Source: Streptomyces sp. NA02950 (GTDB lineage: Bacteria > Actinomycetota > Actinomycetes > Streptomycetales > Streptomycetaceae). Taken from it: a DNA stretch of 64,000 bases. This document shows, in pieces, positions 16,745 to 25,050 of this stretch. The notes under the pieces were generated by a model, which did no database searches, had not been told where the DNA came from, and saw nothing but the letters and a program-made list of their open reading frames with translations. The translations under genes and the position numbers were made by a program. Where the stretch lies: positions 5,515,001 to 5,579,000 of the forward strand of contig NZ_CP054916.1 of NCBI RefSeq assembly GCF_013364155.1, in the 5' to 3' direction. Positions within the stretch are counted from its first letter, which is position 1. Each line of letters starts with the position of its first letter.

Positions 16745-18145
16745 ATGGACCACGGGCAGATCGACACCACGACCGCGGACGCCTGGGCCGCCCTCGGCGG
16801 CGCACCGGCTCTGGCCGCGAAGGTGATGTACGCGCCGTCGGCCGGAGTGCTGCCCGCCCGGCTGCCGGTGCGGGAGCTGGCGCGCGCCACCGTGGGGGTG
16901 TGCTCGCTGGCCGCCGCCGAACTCGACGCCCGGCGCTCCGGCCACCCGGCGGCGGGGCTCGCGGAGCTCCGGGTGGCCGAGGCCGCGGTGGCCACGGCCT
17001 TCGTCAGCGAGCGGCAGCTGCGGATCGAGGAACGGCGGCCGGTGTCGTTCGCGCCGCTGTCCGGCTTCTGGCGCGCGGCCGACGGCTGGGTCCGCACCCA
17101 CGCCAACTATCCGCACCACCGCGCCCGGCTGCTGGCCACCCTCGGCATCCCCGCACGCGGTACACCGGAGGAGCAGGTGGAGCGGCTGCGCGCGGAGCTG
17201 GCGGCCCGCCCGGCGCACGAGGCGCAGGAGACGGCGTACGCGGCGGGGGCCCTGGCCGTGGCCCTGGCGGAGCCCGGCGCCACCGCTATGCCGCTGGACG
17301 CACTTCCGCTGGTCGAGTCGCGGCCGGTTCCGGGGCCGGGGCCGGATGCCGGACCGCGTCCGCTGCCCGCCGCGGCCCTGCCCGCCGAGGGCGTACGGGT
17401 GCTCGATCTGACCCGGGTCATCGCCGGTCCCGTGGCCACCCGCACCCTCGCCGTACTCGGCGCCGACGTGCTGCGCATCGACGCGCCGCGGTTGCCCGAG
17501 GACCCGGACGCGCACGCCGACACCGGCTTCGGCAAACGGTCCGCCCGGCTGGACCTCGGCGACCCGGCGGACCGCCGGACCTTCGACGCACTCCTCGCCC
17601 GCGCCGATGTGGTGGTCAGCGGCTACCGCCCCGGCGCGCTGGATGGCCTCGGACTCGCAGCGGACACATTGACCGAGCGGCACCCCGGGCTGATCGTCGC
17701 CGAGCTGTGCGCCTGGGGCTGGTCCGGGCCGTGGACCGGCCGCCGCGGTTTCGACAGCCTGGTCCAGGTGGCGACCGGGATCGCCGCGCTGGAAGCCGGA
17801 CCGGACGGCCGCCCCGGGGTGCTGCCCGCCCAGGCGCTGGACCACGGCACCGGCTATCTGATCGCCGCGGCGGTGCTGCGCGCGCTGACCGCACGCCAGG
17901 ACACCGGCGCCGGACGGCGGCTGCGCTTCTCGCTCGCGGGCACCGCGTCCTGGCTGATGCACGGTGTCACCCCGGCCCCGGAGGGCGGGCCGGAGTACGA
18001 CCCGGCGCCGTGGCTGGCGGAGACGGAATCGCCGTACGGGGCGCTGCGGTACGCCCGTTCGCCACTCGTCCGGCCCGGCGGCGGAGGCTTCAACTGGAGT
18101 CGCCCGCCCGGCCGTTGGGGAGCCGACACACCCCGTTGGCGCTGA
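16745..18145 (+). CDS. CoA transferase family III (CaiB/BaiF-like)
   Basis: A 466-residue protein. Residues about 215-400 match family III CoA transferases: GVRVLDLTRVIAGPVATRTL, LGADVLRIDAPRLPED and ADVVVSGYRPGALDGLG, followed by WTGRRGFDSLVQVATGI. Residues 1-200 look like a second, weaker copy or a remnant transferase domain. These enzymes move CoA between carboxylic acids through an Asp intermediate; the equivalent Asp is not certain here and the substrate is unknown. The ATG at 16745 lacks a clear ribosome site. Confidence 0.8.
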   Translation: MDHGQIDTTTADAWAALGGAPALAAKVMYAPSAGVLPARLPVRELARATVGVCSLAAAELDARRSGHPAAGLAELRVAEAAVATAFVSERQLRIEERRPVSFAPLSGFWRAADGWVRTHANYPHHRARLLATLGIPARGTPEEQVERLRAELAARPAHEAQETAYAAGALAVALAEPGATAMPLDALPLVESRPVPGPGPDAGPRPLPAAALPAEGVRVLDLTRVIAGPVATRTLAVLGADVLRIDAPRLPEDPDAHADTGFGKRSARLDLGDPADRRTFDALLARADVVVSGYRPGALDGLGLAADTLTERHPGLIVAELCAWGWSGPWTGRRGFDSLVQVATGIAALEAGPDGRPGVLPAQALDHGTGYLIAAAVLRALTARQDTGAGRRLRFSLAGTASWLMHGVTPAPEGGPEYDPAPWLAETESPYGALRYARSPLVRPGGGGFNWSRPPGRWGADTPRWR

Positions 18146-18185
18146 CCTCGGACGATCCGGCTGCTGCCGGTAACGCAACCCGGGA

Positions 18186-18206
18186 ATCCCTAAACCTCCT
18201 AGGGAT
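18186..18206. promoter_or_regulatory. inverted repeat upstream of crystallin-like gene
   Basis: ATCCCT at 18186-18191 and AGGGAT at 18201-18206 form an inverted repeat with a 9-nt spacer containing CCTCCT. It lies about 80 nt upstream of the start and could be an operator. Confidence 0.35.
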
Positions 18207-18286
18207 CTTCGCGGTTTTGGTCCGTACCAGGGCGAGCAGGCGCGGTGGTGAGAAGTGCCCATGACACTCAGCTAGGAGGTGTTCGT

Positions 18287-18895
18287 ATGGCGATACAGAC
18301 CACCCGTGCCCGGTTCGCCGGGGTGGCCATCGCCGTCGTCACCGGCAGCGTCTGCATTCCGTGGACGCAGACCGCCACCGCCGCCGAACCCGCCCCGCGT
18401 CACTGCGTGGTGGATGCCCGCTCGGGACAGCAGAGCTGCTTCGCGACCTTCACCGCGGCCGTCGACAGAGCGACCGACGGCCGGGTGACCGACGCCCCCG
18501 CCACGCCGCGGGAGGCCGCGGCGTCCCCGTCGTTCCGGGCGGAGCTGTCCGGTCTCCGGGCCACGGCGGCATCCCGAGCCGCGTCGAAGGCGAGGACGAA
18601 GGCGGAGGGGGACGTCATCCAGGGGACGTTCTTCGACGGGAAGAACTTCACCGGCTCCTCGCTCACCATCACCGGGCCGGGCCTGTGCGAGAAGGACGGC
18701 TGGGTCAACTACCAGCACGACCTGGCCGACGACTGGAAGAACCGCATCTCCTCGGTGCAGCCCTGGGGCAACTGCGCGGTCTGGCTCTACCCGGAGCCGG
18801 GCCTCGGCGGTGACCGCGACGGCCCGTTCGACGAGAACACCGCCGACATCGGCCAGATGATGAACGACCGCACCCAGTCGATCGGTTTCAGCTGA
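18287..18895 (+). CDS. secreted beta/gamma-crystallin-like (I36 inhibitor-like) protein
   Basis: A 202-residue secreted protein. The start ATG follows a perfect AGGAGGT (18274-18280) six bases away. A signal peptide ends near TATA/AEPA (about residue 33). After an Ala-rich linker, residues about 110-202 contain two Greek-key-like motifs, GTFFDGKNFTGSSLTI and VWLYPEPGLGGDRDGPF, with paired Cys (LCEKDG, GNCAVW). This pattern is seen in beta/gamma-crystallin-type and peptidase-inhibitor-I36 proteins. The gene is followed after 68 nt by a second secreted protein gene on the same strand. Possible roles are protease inhibition or binding of surface ligands. Confidence 0.75.
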   Translation: MAIQTTRARFAGVAIAVVTGSVCIPWTQTATAAEPAPRHCVVDARSGQQSCFATFTAAVDRATDGRVTDAPATPREAAASPSFRAELSGLRATAASRAASKARTKAEGDVIQGTFFDGKNFTGSSLTITGPGLCEKDGWVNYQHDLADDWKNRISSVQPWGNCAVWLYPEPGLGGDRDGPFDENTADIGQMMNDRTQSIGFS

Positions 18896-18963
18896 ACGGC
18901 ACCGGGCTGATCCGATCTCCGGTTTCCCTTCTCGTCGCAACACCCCCCACGGGAGAACTTCAC

Positions 18964-19611
18964 ATGATCAACCGCATACGCACCGGTGGCGGGCCCCGCC
19001 GGTTCCGCCGTACCCGCGCCGCCGTCCTGCTGTCCGCGGTGGCCGTCCTGGGCGGCGCCGCCATGGCTCCTTCCGCGCAGGCCGAGGAGACGCCGACCAT
19101 GCGTGAGCTGCTCGACAAGTGCGACAACGGCACCGACTCCTGCGTCTTCCACCCCGAGGGCGCGCCCACGGACGTCATGGGGGAGGCTCACCAGGTCGGA
19201 GACTCGGCCTACAACTGCACCCAGAACCTCCAGCGTTCGAGCATCGCCTGGGCCGACACCACCGGGGAGAGCAACAGCCTCGGGGTCTCGCTCAGCGCCG
19301 AGTACGGCTTCTCCGAGGTCTTCAAGGTGAGCATCGAGACCAGCTACGGGCACACCTGGGAGACCTCGCACACCGAGACCGACACCACCAATGTGGACGT
19401 CCGCCCCGGTGAGGTGGGCTGGGTGACCCGCGAACCCACCCTGGAGAAGGTCAAGGGCACCTACGAGCTGCACTTCGAGGACAAGTTCTACGGCCACTAC
19501 ATCTGGTACGTGCCGTTCGAGTCGACCGCGCCCAAGAAGGACGCGTCCAGCACCAGGACCCAGCACACCCGTCCGATGACGGAGGAGGAGAAGGCCCAGC
19601 ACTGCGGCTGA
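18964..19611 (+). CDS. secreted aerolysin-like beta-strand protein
   Basis: A 215-residue protein with a signal peptide (FRRTRAAVLLSAVAVLGGAA, cleavage near AQA at about 40). The mature protein starts with a Cys pair (CDNGTDSC), followed by YNCT, and has long alternating Ser/Thr and hydrophobic strands (SLGVSLSAEYGFSEVFKVSI, then TSYGHTWETSHTETDTTNV), then VDVRPGEVGWVTREP and YGHYIWYVPFES. The alternating strands followed by a VRPGEVGW-type turn resemble the insertion loop and stem of aerolysin/ETX-MTX2 beta-pore proteins. A GGGAGAA ribosome site precedes the ATG. It probably shares a transcript with the crystallin-like gene. Function is inferred, not established. Confidence 0.65.
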   Translation: MINRIRTGGGPRRFRRTRAAVLLSAVAVLGGAAMAPSAQAEETPTMRELLDKCDNGTDSCVFHPEGAPTDVMGEAHQVGDSAYNCTQNLQRSSIAWADTTGESNSLGVSLSAEYGFSEVFKVSIETSYGHTWETSHTETDTTNVDVRPGEVGWVTREPTLEKVKGTYELHFEDKFYGHYIWYVPFESTAPKKDASSTRTQHTRPMTEEEKAQHCG

Positions 19612-19659
19612 GCGCTCCGCGGGAAGTGCCGAGAGACGCCGTTGTGTGTCTGCGGCCGC

Positions 19660-19701
19660 GTCGTGGCCGGTCGCGCAGTTCCCCGCGCCCCTTAGGGGCG
19701 C
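19660..19701. repeat. Streptomyces-type GTGGCCGGTCGCGCAGTTCC intergenic repeat with hairpin end
   Basis: The segment GTGGCCGGTCGCGCAGTTCC followed by a GCGCCCCT/AGGGGCGC palindrome (19685-19701) is of a kind I recall as very common between Streptomyces genes, often acting as a 3' hairpin. A weaker copy in reverse orientation occurs near 59810-59840. Confidence 0.5.
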
Positions 19702-19758
19702 ACCCGAAGCGCACCGGACGTCAGCGAGGCCGCTTGGCGGCCGGCCGCCGAATGCCAT

Positions 19759-19796
19759 GAGCGCCCCTCCCGGACCTCTGCCCGGGAGGGGCGCTC
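19759..19796. terminator. strong bidirectional terminator
   Basis: GAGCGCCCCTCCCGG (19759-19773) pairs perfectly with CCGGGAGGGGCGCTC (19782-19796) around an 8-nt loop. It separates the convergent secreted protein gene and acyltransferase gene. Confidence 0.85.
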
Positions 19797-19816
19797 GCGG
19801 GGCGACGGCGGCGCGG

Positions 19817-20971
19817 CTACGGCATCCGGACGGCGGACAGCGACCGCTTGAGCAGCGGGGTCAGCCGCTGTTCGACAAAGCGGTACAGCAGCCAGGCCAG
19901 GGTCAGCATCAGCGCGACGGTCAGGACGAGGGTGGCATACGAGGGGAGGCCCAGCCTCTGGTGCAGCACCCCGACCACCACCCAGCCCAGATGCTCATGG
20001 ATGAGATAGAACGGATAGGTCAGCGCCCCGGCCACGGTCAGCCAGCGCCAGTTCGCCCAGTGCAGCTTGCCGAGGGCGATCAGCGCCACCGCCGCGTAGC
20101 CGAAGGCCACCACGGCGATGATGCCCGTGGACGAGCGGTAGGAGAAGGCGTTCTCCATCCGCGCCGGGTGCCAGAGTCCGGCGATCGCGTAGTGCTGGCC
20201 GATCAGAAAGCTGATCGCGACGATGCCCCAGGCCAGGGCGTCATGGCCGTAGCGGTGGACCAGGTACAGGCCGATGCCGCCGATGAAGTACGAGGCGTAC
20301 TCGGGCATCAGCACCACGTCCAGCAGCGGCAGGTTCGCCGCCTGGGCGACGGCCGCGCCCAGGGTCCAGACGGCACAGAACAGCACCACACGGCGGCGGT
20401 TGGCCCCGGGCAGGACGACGAACAGCGCGAAGAGGGCGTAGAAGCGCAGCTCCGCCCAGAGCGTCCAGCACACACCCAGCACCCGGTCCACGCCGAGCGG
20501 CTGTTGCAGCATCGTCAGGTTGACCAGGGCGTCACTGGGCGAGACCGCCTCGTAGGCCACCCAGGGCAGCGCGAACACGGCGGTCACCAGGATGATCGCG
20601 GCCCAGTAGGCAGGGAAGAGCCGGGAGACGCGGGAGGCGAAGAACGAGCGCAGCGGCCGCCCCCATCCGCTCATGCAGATGACAAAGCCGCTGATGACGA
20701 AGAAGATCTGGACGCCGAGGCAGCCGTAGGCGAAGGAGGACGAGGCGGTGGGGAACTGCTCACGGGGCGAGGTGCCCCACGCCTTGCCGATCTCTCCGGT
20801 GCGGCCGCCGTAGTGGTACGCGGCGACCATGAGCGCGGCGAGCAGCCGCAGCCCGTCCAGCGCGCGCAGCCGCGGCGGATGGGCGGTGCGCGCGGGGCGC
20901 GGCCCCGGTCCGGCCGCGGGGGAGGGGGCGAGGGATATGGGGCCCGCGTCGGGGGCGGTGGTCGCGGTCAT
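19817..20971 (-). CDS. acyltransferase 3 family membrane protein
   Basis: A 384-residue polytopic protein of the acyltransferase-3 (OafA/NolL-like) family. The signature LRALDGLRLLAALMVAAYHY is at about residues 40-60, followed by GCLGVQIFFVISGFVICMS and about ten membrane segments. These enzymes transfer acetyl or other acyl groups onto surface sugars. The start ATG 20971 follows GGAGG. It lies immediately downstream, on the same strand, of the POLYST and GT2 genes, so it probably O-acetylates the nonulosonate glycopolymer made by this cluster. Confidence 0.88.
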   Translation of the reverse strand: MTATTAPDAGPISLAPSPAAGPGPRPARTAHPPRLRALDGLRLLAALMVAAYHYGGRTGEIGKAWGTSPREQFPTASSSFAYGCLGVQIFFVISGFVICMSGWGRPLRSFFASRVSRLFPAYWAAIILVTAVFALPWVAYEAVSPSDALVNLTMLQQPLGVDRVLGVCWTLWAELRFYALFALFVVLPGANRRRVVLFCAVWTLGAAVAQAANLPLLDVVLMPEYASYFIGGIGLYLVHRYGHDALAWGIVAISFLIGQHYAIAGLWHPARMENAFSYRSSTGIIAVVAFGYAAVALIALGKLHWANWRWLTVAGALTYPFYLIHEHLGWVVVGVLHQRLGLPSYATLVLTVALMLTLAWLLYRFVEQRLTPLLKRSLSAVRMP

Positions 20972-21079
20972 GCGCTCGCCTCCGGACGCGGGCACGATAT
21001 GGAGGGCGCTCGGTCATCGGCCGTCACGCCGTCACTCCTTCATGGGGGCCGCGCGCAGGTGTCCGGTGGGGCATCCGGC

Positions 21080-22492
21080 TCATCCCGTGGCCGTCCGCTT
21101 CAGCGCGGCCCGCTTCAGGGCGCGGGCGCGGCGGGCGACCCGGCGCACCGCCTCGTTGCGCGGGATGAACGCGAGCTGGGACGGGACCGAACCGGGGAGG
21201 GCGAGCGCGGTCAGCCGCCGGCGCTTGAAGTAGCGCCAGGTGTGGGCGTCCAGATGGGCCGACAGATAGCGCTCGGCGGCCGGGCGCAGCCCGGGGTAGA
21301 TCTTGGCCTGCATCGCGAAGCCCACCGCCGAGACCAGCCCGGTCAGCCGCCGTCCGGCGCGCTCGTCGACCGGCTGGGTGTCCGCGGTCACCGCCCGGTG
21401 GTCCTCCAGGTCGGGCAGCAGCGCGTCCACGATGGTCACCGGCATCCGGTTGCTGTTCTGGTAGGGCGTCAGCCGCTCCAGCAGCACATCGGTGCCGATC
21501 CGCGCGACGGGCAGTCGGTAGAAGACGCTCGCGGTGAGCAGCGCGGTGGAGAAGCAGCCGACCACCAGGGCCGGGCGCATCCGCTGGTACAGCACCTCGG
21601 CGAGGACCGGGGTGTCCAGCACGGTCAGCTCCGCGCCCAGCTCCGCCGCCTTCTTCTCCAGCAGCCGCGACCAGCGGGCCGGGGCGGTGGGGTGCGGTTT
21701 GAAGACGACCGTGCGGTGGCCCAGCGCCACGGCACCGCGCAACATCCGCACATGCAGCTCTTCCTCCTCCTGCGGAGTGAGGATGTCCAGCGCGGACAGA
21801 TACTGGCCGAGCATCAGCGCCGGTCCGGCGCCGGTGGCGATCCGCTCACTGGCGGAGGCCACACTGCGCGGGGCGGCCTCGGCGACCTCGGCGAGCACCG
21901 TGGTGAACACCTCGGTCGGCAGGATCTCCGGCTCCACACCGAACTCGGTGAGCAGCAGCGGCCGCAGCCCCGGCACCAGGTCCAGGTGGAGCAGCCGCTG
22001 GATCCGGGTGCCGATCAGGGGATCCAGCTTGTTGCGGGTCGGGCCGTAGCTCATCAGACCGTCGGCGTAGACGTCGATGGGCGCGCCCTGGAAGACATGG
22101 GCCACCGCCAACGCCGGGTTGACCTGGATGGACTCCAGCACCAGCGTGATGTCGTCGTCGCCGAGGTTCCACAGCAGCCGCAGATGGCGCTCCCACAGCG
22201 GGGCGTCGTCGGAGCGCGGGGACCAGCCGCCGGGGTGGAACGGGCTGATCGTCTCGTTCCAGGACAGCACCCGGTCGAAGCGGCCGCGCAGCCGTTCGAA
22301 GCCGGGCATCTCGTCCACGGCCGGGGTGGTCTCCGGGGTCGCCGCGTTGTTGCTGATGAGCAGCAGCCGGCGGTCGGCCGGTTCGACGCTTCCCGCGTCG
22401 ATGGCGGCCGCGAGGGTCGCCGCCCCGTAGAGGGTCGAGGCGAGGAAGATCTGGGTGCGCTTGCGCGCGGCGCGGGGGGTGTAGCCGGACAT
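21080..22492 (-). CDS. polysialyltransferase-like (POLYST) glycosyltransferase
   Basis: A 470-residue protein resembling the alpha-2,8-polysialyltransferase family. Visible stretches are TQIFLASTLYGAATLAAAID at the N-terminus, LLLISNNAATPETTP, VFQGAPIDVYADGLMSYGP and, in the C-terminal nucleotide-sugar half, TVVFKPHPTAP and PALVVGCFSTALLTASVFY. The KPHP and the SxxL/T motif after the cysteine are typical of CMP-nonulosonate-using transferases. Its ATG overlaps the GT2 stop (ATGA). It probably adds CMP-activated nonulosonate units to the polymer. Confidence 0.8.
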   Translation of the reverse strand: MSGYTPRAARKRTQIFLASTLYGAATLAAAIDAGSVEPADRRLLLISNNAATPETTPAVDEMPGFERLRGRFDRVLSWNETISPFHPGGWSPRSDDAPLWERHLRLLWNLGDDDITLVLESIQVNPALAVAHVFQGAPIDVYADGLMSYGPTRNKLDPLIGTRIQRLLHLDLVPGLRPLLLTEFGVEPEILPTEVFTTVLAEVAEAAPRSVASASERIATGAGPALMLGQYLSALDILTPQEEEELHVRMLRGAVALGHRTVVFKPHPTAPARWSRLLEKKAAELGAELTVLDTPVLAEVLYQRMRPALVVGCFSTALLTASVFYRLPVARIGTDVLLERLTPYQNSNRMPVTIVDALLPDLEDHRAVTADTQPVDERAGRRLTGLVSAVGFAMQAKIYPGLRPAAERYLSAHLDAHTWRYFKRRRLTALALPGSVPSQLAFIPRNEAVRRVARRARALKRAALKRTATG

Positions 22493-23466
22493 CAGGCGGC
22501 CACCTCCGGCGCCGGGCGGCGCTTGACTCGCCGCAGCCGTGCGGCGCGCTCGTAGTCCATGGATTCCAGCGCGTCCTTCAGTACGTCCTGGGGCATGCGT
22601 TTCATCGCGGCCGCCGACAGGGAACGGAGTTTCCTGGCCACTTGGGGTTCGAATCGCTCGATGTTTCCGAGGTGATGGGAAATGATCGCGCAATAGGTGC
22701 GCACGGCTTTCGGCAGCAGGATGTCGGCATCCCGGTCCCGGGCCGTTTCCTCGATGACCTGATCGAATGCGCGAATGAAGTCCAGCTGTCGCACATCGCC
22801 GATCTGGGTGAGCGAGGAGGAGACCCCGCGCCGGTAGAACACCCCGTGCAGTCCGAGCACGGCGAACGTGTGTGCCTCACGGTGCAGCCGCCAGATCCAG
22901 GGCCGGTCCTCGGCGGTGCGCAGCCCGTGGGTGAAGTGCAGCAGTCCCTCGTCCAGCAGCCGCCGGTGGTACATGCCCGCCCAGGCGAACGCGTAGTCCA
23001 CCGAGGTGGAGCGGTCGGCGGGCAGGATCGCGTCCCGCGGGTTCATCATCACTCCGCGCCGGCCGTGCGGCACCCGGTGGATCGAGCGCGCCCGGGCGGT
23101 GCACTGGACATGGTCGGTGCGGACGAAGTCGCACCCCAAGTCCTCCATGGCGGCGAGGAGTTGGGCGTAGTACCCGGGCGCCAGCCAGTCGTCGCCGTCG
23201 AGGAAGGCCAGATACTCGCCCCGGGCCGCGTCGAGCCCGGTGTTGCGCGCGGTGGCGAGCCCGCCGTTCTTCTCGTGCCGTACGTAGACGGCCCCCGGCA
23301 GCTCGCGCTCGGCGCGCTCCAGGATCTCCGGCGTCCCGTCGGTGGCACAGTCGTCGACGAGAATGAATTCGAAGTCCTCGCGCGCGTTCGCACGCAGGCT
23401 TCTGAGCGTGTCGGGGGCATAGGTCTGCACGTTGTAGAACGGCACGATGACGGAGAGCTTAACCAC
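22492..23466 (-). CDS. glycosyltransferase family 2
   Basis: A 324-residue GT-A enzyme. It shows LSVIVPFYNVQTYAPDTLRS, the nucleotide motif FILVDDCATDGTPEIL, NGGLATARNTGLDAARGEYL and the metal-binding FLDGDDW. The remaining C-terminal half (TYCAIISHHLGNIERF and others) is like that of capsule or teichoic-type transferases. It starts with GTG at 23466 and begins the minus-strand half of the nonulosonate cluster, opposite the DUF6716 gene; the donor sugar cannot be told. Confidence 0.9.
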   Translation of the reverse strand: MVKLSVIVPFYNVQTYAPDTLRSLRANAREDFEFILVDDCATDGTPEILERAERELPGAVYVRHEKNGGLATARNTGLDAARGEYLAFLDGDDWLAPGYYAQLLAAMEDLGCDFVRTDHVQCTARARSIHRVPHGRRGVMMNPRDAILPADRSTSVDYAFAWAGMYHRRLLDEGLLHFTHGLRTAEDRPWIWRLHREAHTFAVLGLHGVFYRRGVSSSLTQIGDVRQLDFIRAFDQVIEETARDRDADILLPKAVRTYCAIISHHLGNIERFEPQVARKLRSLSAAAMKRMPQDVLKDALESMDYERAARLRRVKRRPAPEVAA

Positions 23467-23543
23467 GCCGGTGACGCTAGGTTGCCGTCCGGCATTCGTC
23501 TTGACCAGAGGGGTACCTAAAGGTGAACGAAGAACGTCGGAAC

Positions 23544-23598
23544 GGTTAACCAGCTCTTCCGGGCTGGCGATTCGCCAATCGTCGACGCGCTGTTAACC
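23544..23598. promoter_or_regulatory. paired GTTAACC sites in divergent promoter of glycopolymer cluster
   Basis: GGTTAACC (23544-23551, a perfect palindrome) and GTTAACCC (23592-23599) flank the middle of the 187-bp gap between the two divergent halves of the cluster. Two copies 48 bp apart suggest binding of one regulator on both sides. Which protein binds is unknown. Confidence 0.4.
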
Positions 23599-23653
23599 CT
23601 TTGTTGCTCCGCCGTTGGGCCGTCAATCGAAATCGCTTCCTAGCGTCTTCGAC

Positions 23654-25009
23654 GTGTCCTCACCTATCCCAACATCCCCGCGAGTGGCCGTGCTGGCCGA
23701 CTCCGACACCCGGTGGAAATGGGGCGCGCTCACCGCACAGCGCCTCGTCCCGGATGACTCGGAAACGGGTCGCCGCCTGGACGGCTTTCTGCTGCGCGGC
23801 CGGGCGACGCCGACCGTCCGGCAACTCGCCGAGGTGGGGGTGCGCGCCGACGCGCTGCGCGAGGTGACCGGCACCGAATTCGTCCGCGCGATGGACCGTG
23901 AACACTACGACGTGATCGTGCTCTCCCTGGTCGGCGGGGCCGTCCAGGCCATGGTGCACGGTCTGGCCCACGCCTGGCGCGGCGCCGCCCGCCGCCCCGT
24001 GGTCGTCACCGGCTATGTCGGCGTGGTCTACGAGAAGCTGGCCGACGGTCTGCTGCTGCGCCACGGCGCCGATGTGGTCCTCGCCAACTCCCGCCATGAC
24101 GCGGAGCGGTTCCGCGAGGTCTACCGGGGCGTCGGCGCCCCGGCGGACAGCGTCGTGGAGTGCGCGCTGCCCTTCCTCGGCGGCGCCCGCTACGACGAGA
24201 AGGCCCGGCTCGACCGCGCCCACCCCGGCGGCACCGTGGTCTTCGCCGTCCAGCCGTCCGTCCCCGACAACCGCGCCGACCGCACCTATCTGCTGCGCCG
24301 CGCGGTGGAGCACGCCCGCCGCCACCCCGACCGCGAGGTCGTGGTCAAGCTGCGCAGCAAGCCGGGCGAGCACACCACCCATATCGAGGAGCTTCCCTAC
24401 CAGAAGCTGATCGACCGGCTCGGCGACGGACTCCCCGCCAACTTCCGTCTGGCGTACGGGAACATGGGGGAGGTCCTGGACACCGCGGATCTGCTGGTCA
24501 CGGTCAGCTCCACAGCCGCCCTGGAGTCCCTGCACCGGGGCATCCCCACCGCCGTCCTCACGGACCTGGGGATCCGCGAGACGCTGGGCAACCACCACTT
24601 CCTCGGCTCCGGCTGTCTGGCCTCCTGGGACCAGCTGGACGCCGGAGACCGGCCCGAGGCCGACCCCGCGTGGCTCGCCCGCCAGGGCGTCGCCGCCGAC
24701 GGGCCCTACGAGACCTGGTTCGACGCCGCTCGGGAGCGGGTCGCCGAACTGGCCGCCGCGGACAGCCTGCCGCCGCTCGACCCCTACTACACCCGCGCCA
24801 CCGCCCCCGGCTATCTGCCGGGACGGCTCGCCCGCTACGGCTTCGAGCCCGACGGACGGCCGCGCCCCGGCGCCGCCCCCGAGGACGGGGCCCGGACCGG
24901 GGGCCTGCGCCGGGTGGTGCGCAACACGATGCGCGAGGCGGCCCGCGGCGCCTACCGCCACGGCGTACAGCGCGTGGCTCCCGTCATCCGCCGGATGGGG
25001 GAGCTGTGA
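23654..25009 (+). CDS. DUF6716 putative glycosyltransferase
   Basis: A 451-residue protein of the DUF6716 group, with GT-B-like character: RVAVLADSDTRWKWGALTAQ at the N-terminus, ADVVLANSRHDAERF in the middle, and LLVTVSSTAALESLHRGIPT near the donor site. The VVVKLRSKPGEHTTH stretch parallels the KPHP motif of the POLYST-like enzyme. The start GTG at 23654 is the first in frame close to the conserved domain. The next gene (NeuA) begins 41 nt on, or immediately if a GTG overlapping its stop is used. A role in assembling the nonulosonate polymer is inferred from its place in the cluster. Confidence 0.8.
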   Translation: MSSPIPTSPRVAVLADSDTRWKWGALTAQRLVPDDSETGRRLDGFLLRGRATPTVRQLAEVGVRADALREVTGTEFVRAMDREHYDVIVLSLVGGAVQAMVHGLAHAWRGAARRPVVVTGYVGVVYEKLADGLLLRHGADVVLANSRHDAERFREVYRGVGAPADSVVECALPFLGGARYDEKARLDRAHPGGTVVFAVQPSVPDNRADRTYLLRRAVEHARRHPDREVVVKLRSKPGEHTTHIEELPYQKLIDRLGDGLPANFRLAYGNMGEVLDTADLLVTVSSTAALESLHRGIPTAVLTDLGIRETLGNHHFLGSGCLASWDQLDAGDRPEADPAWLARQGVAADGPYETWFDAARERVAELAAADSLPPLDPYYTRATAPGYLPGRLARYGFEPDGRPRPGAAPEDGARTGGLRRVVRNTMREAARGAYRHGVQRVAPVIRRMGEL

Positions 25010-25050
25010 CCACCGCTGTGACCACCTCCGAAAGTACCGAAGGAGCCGCG

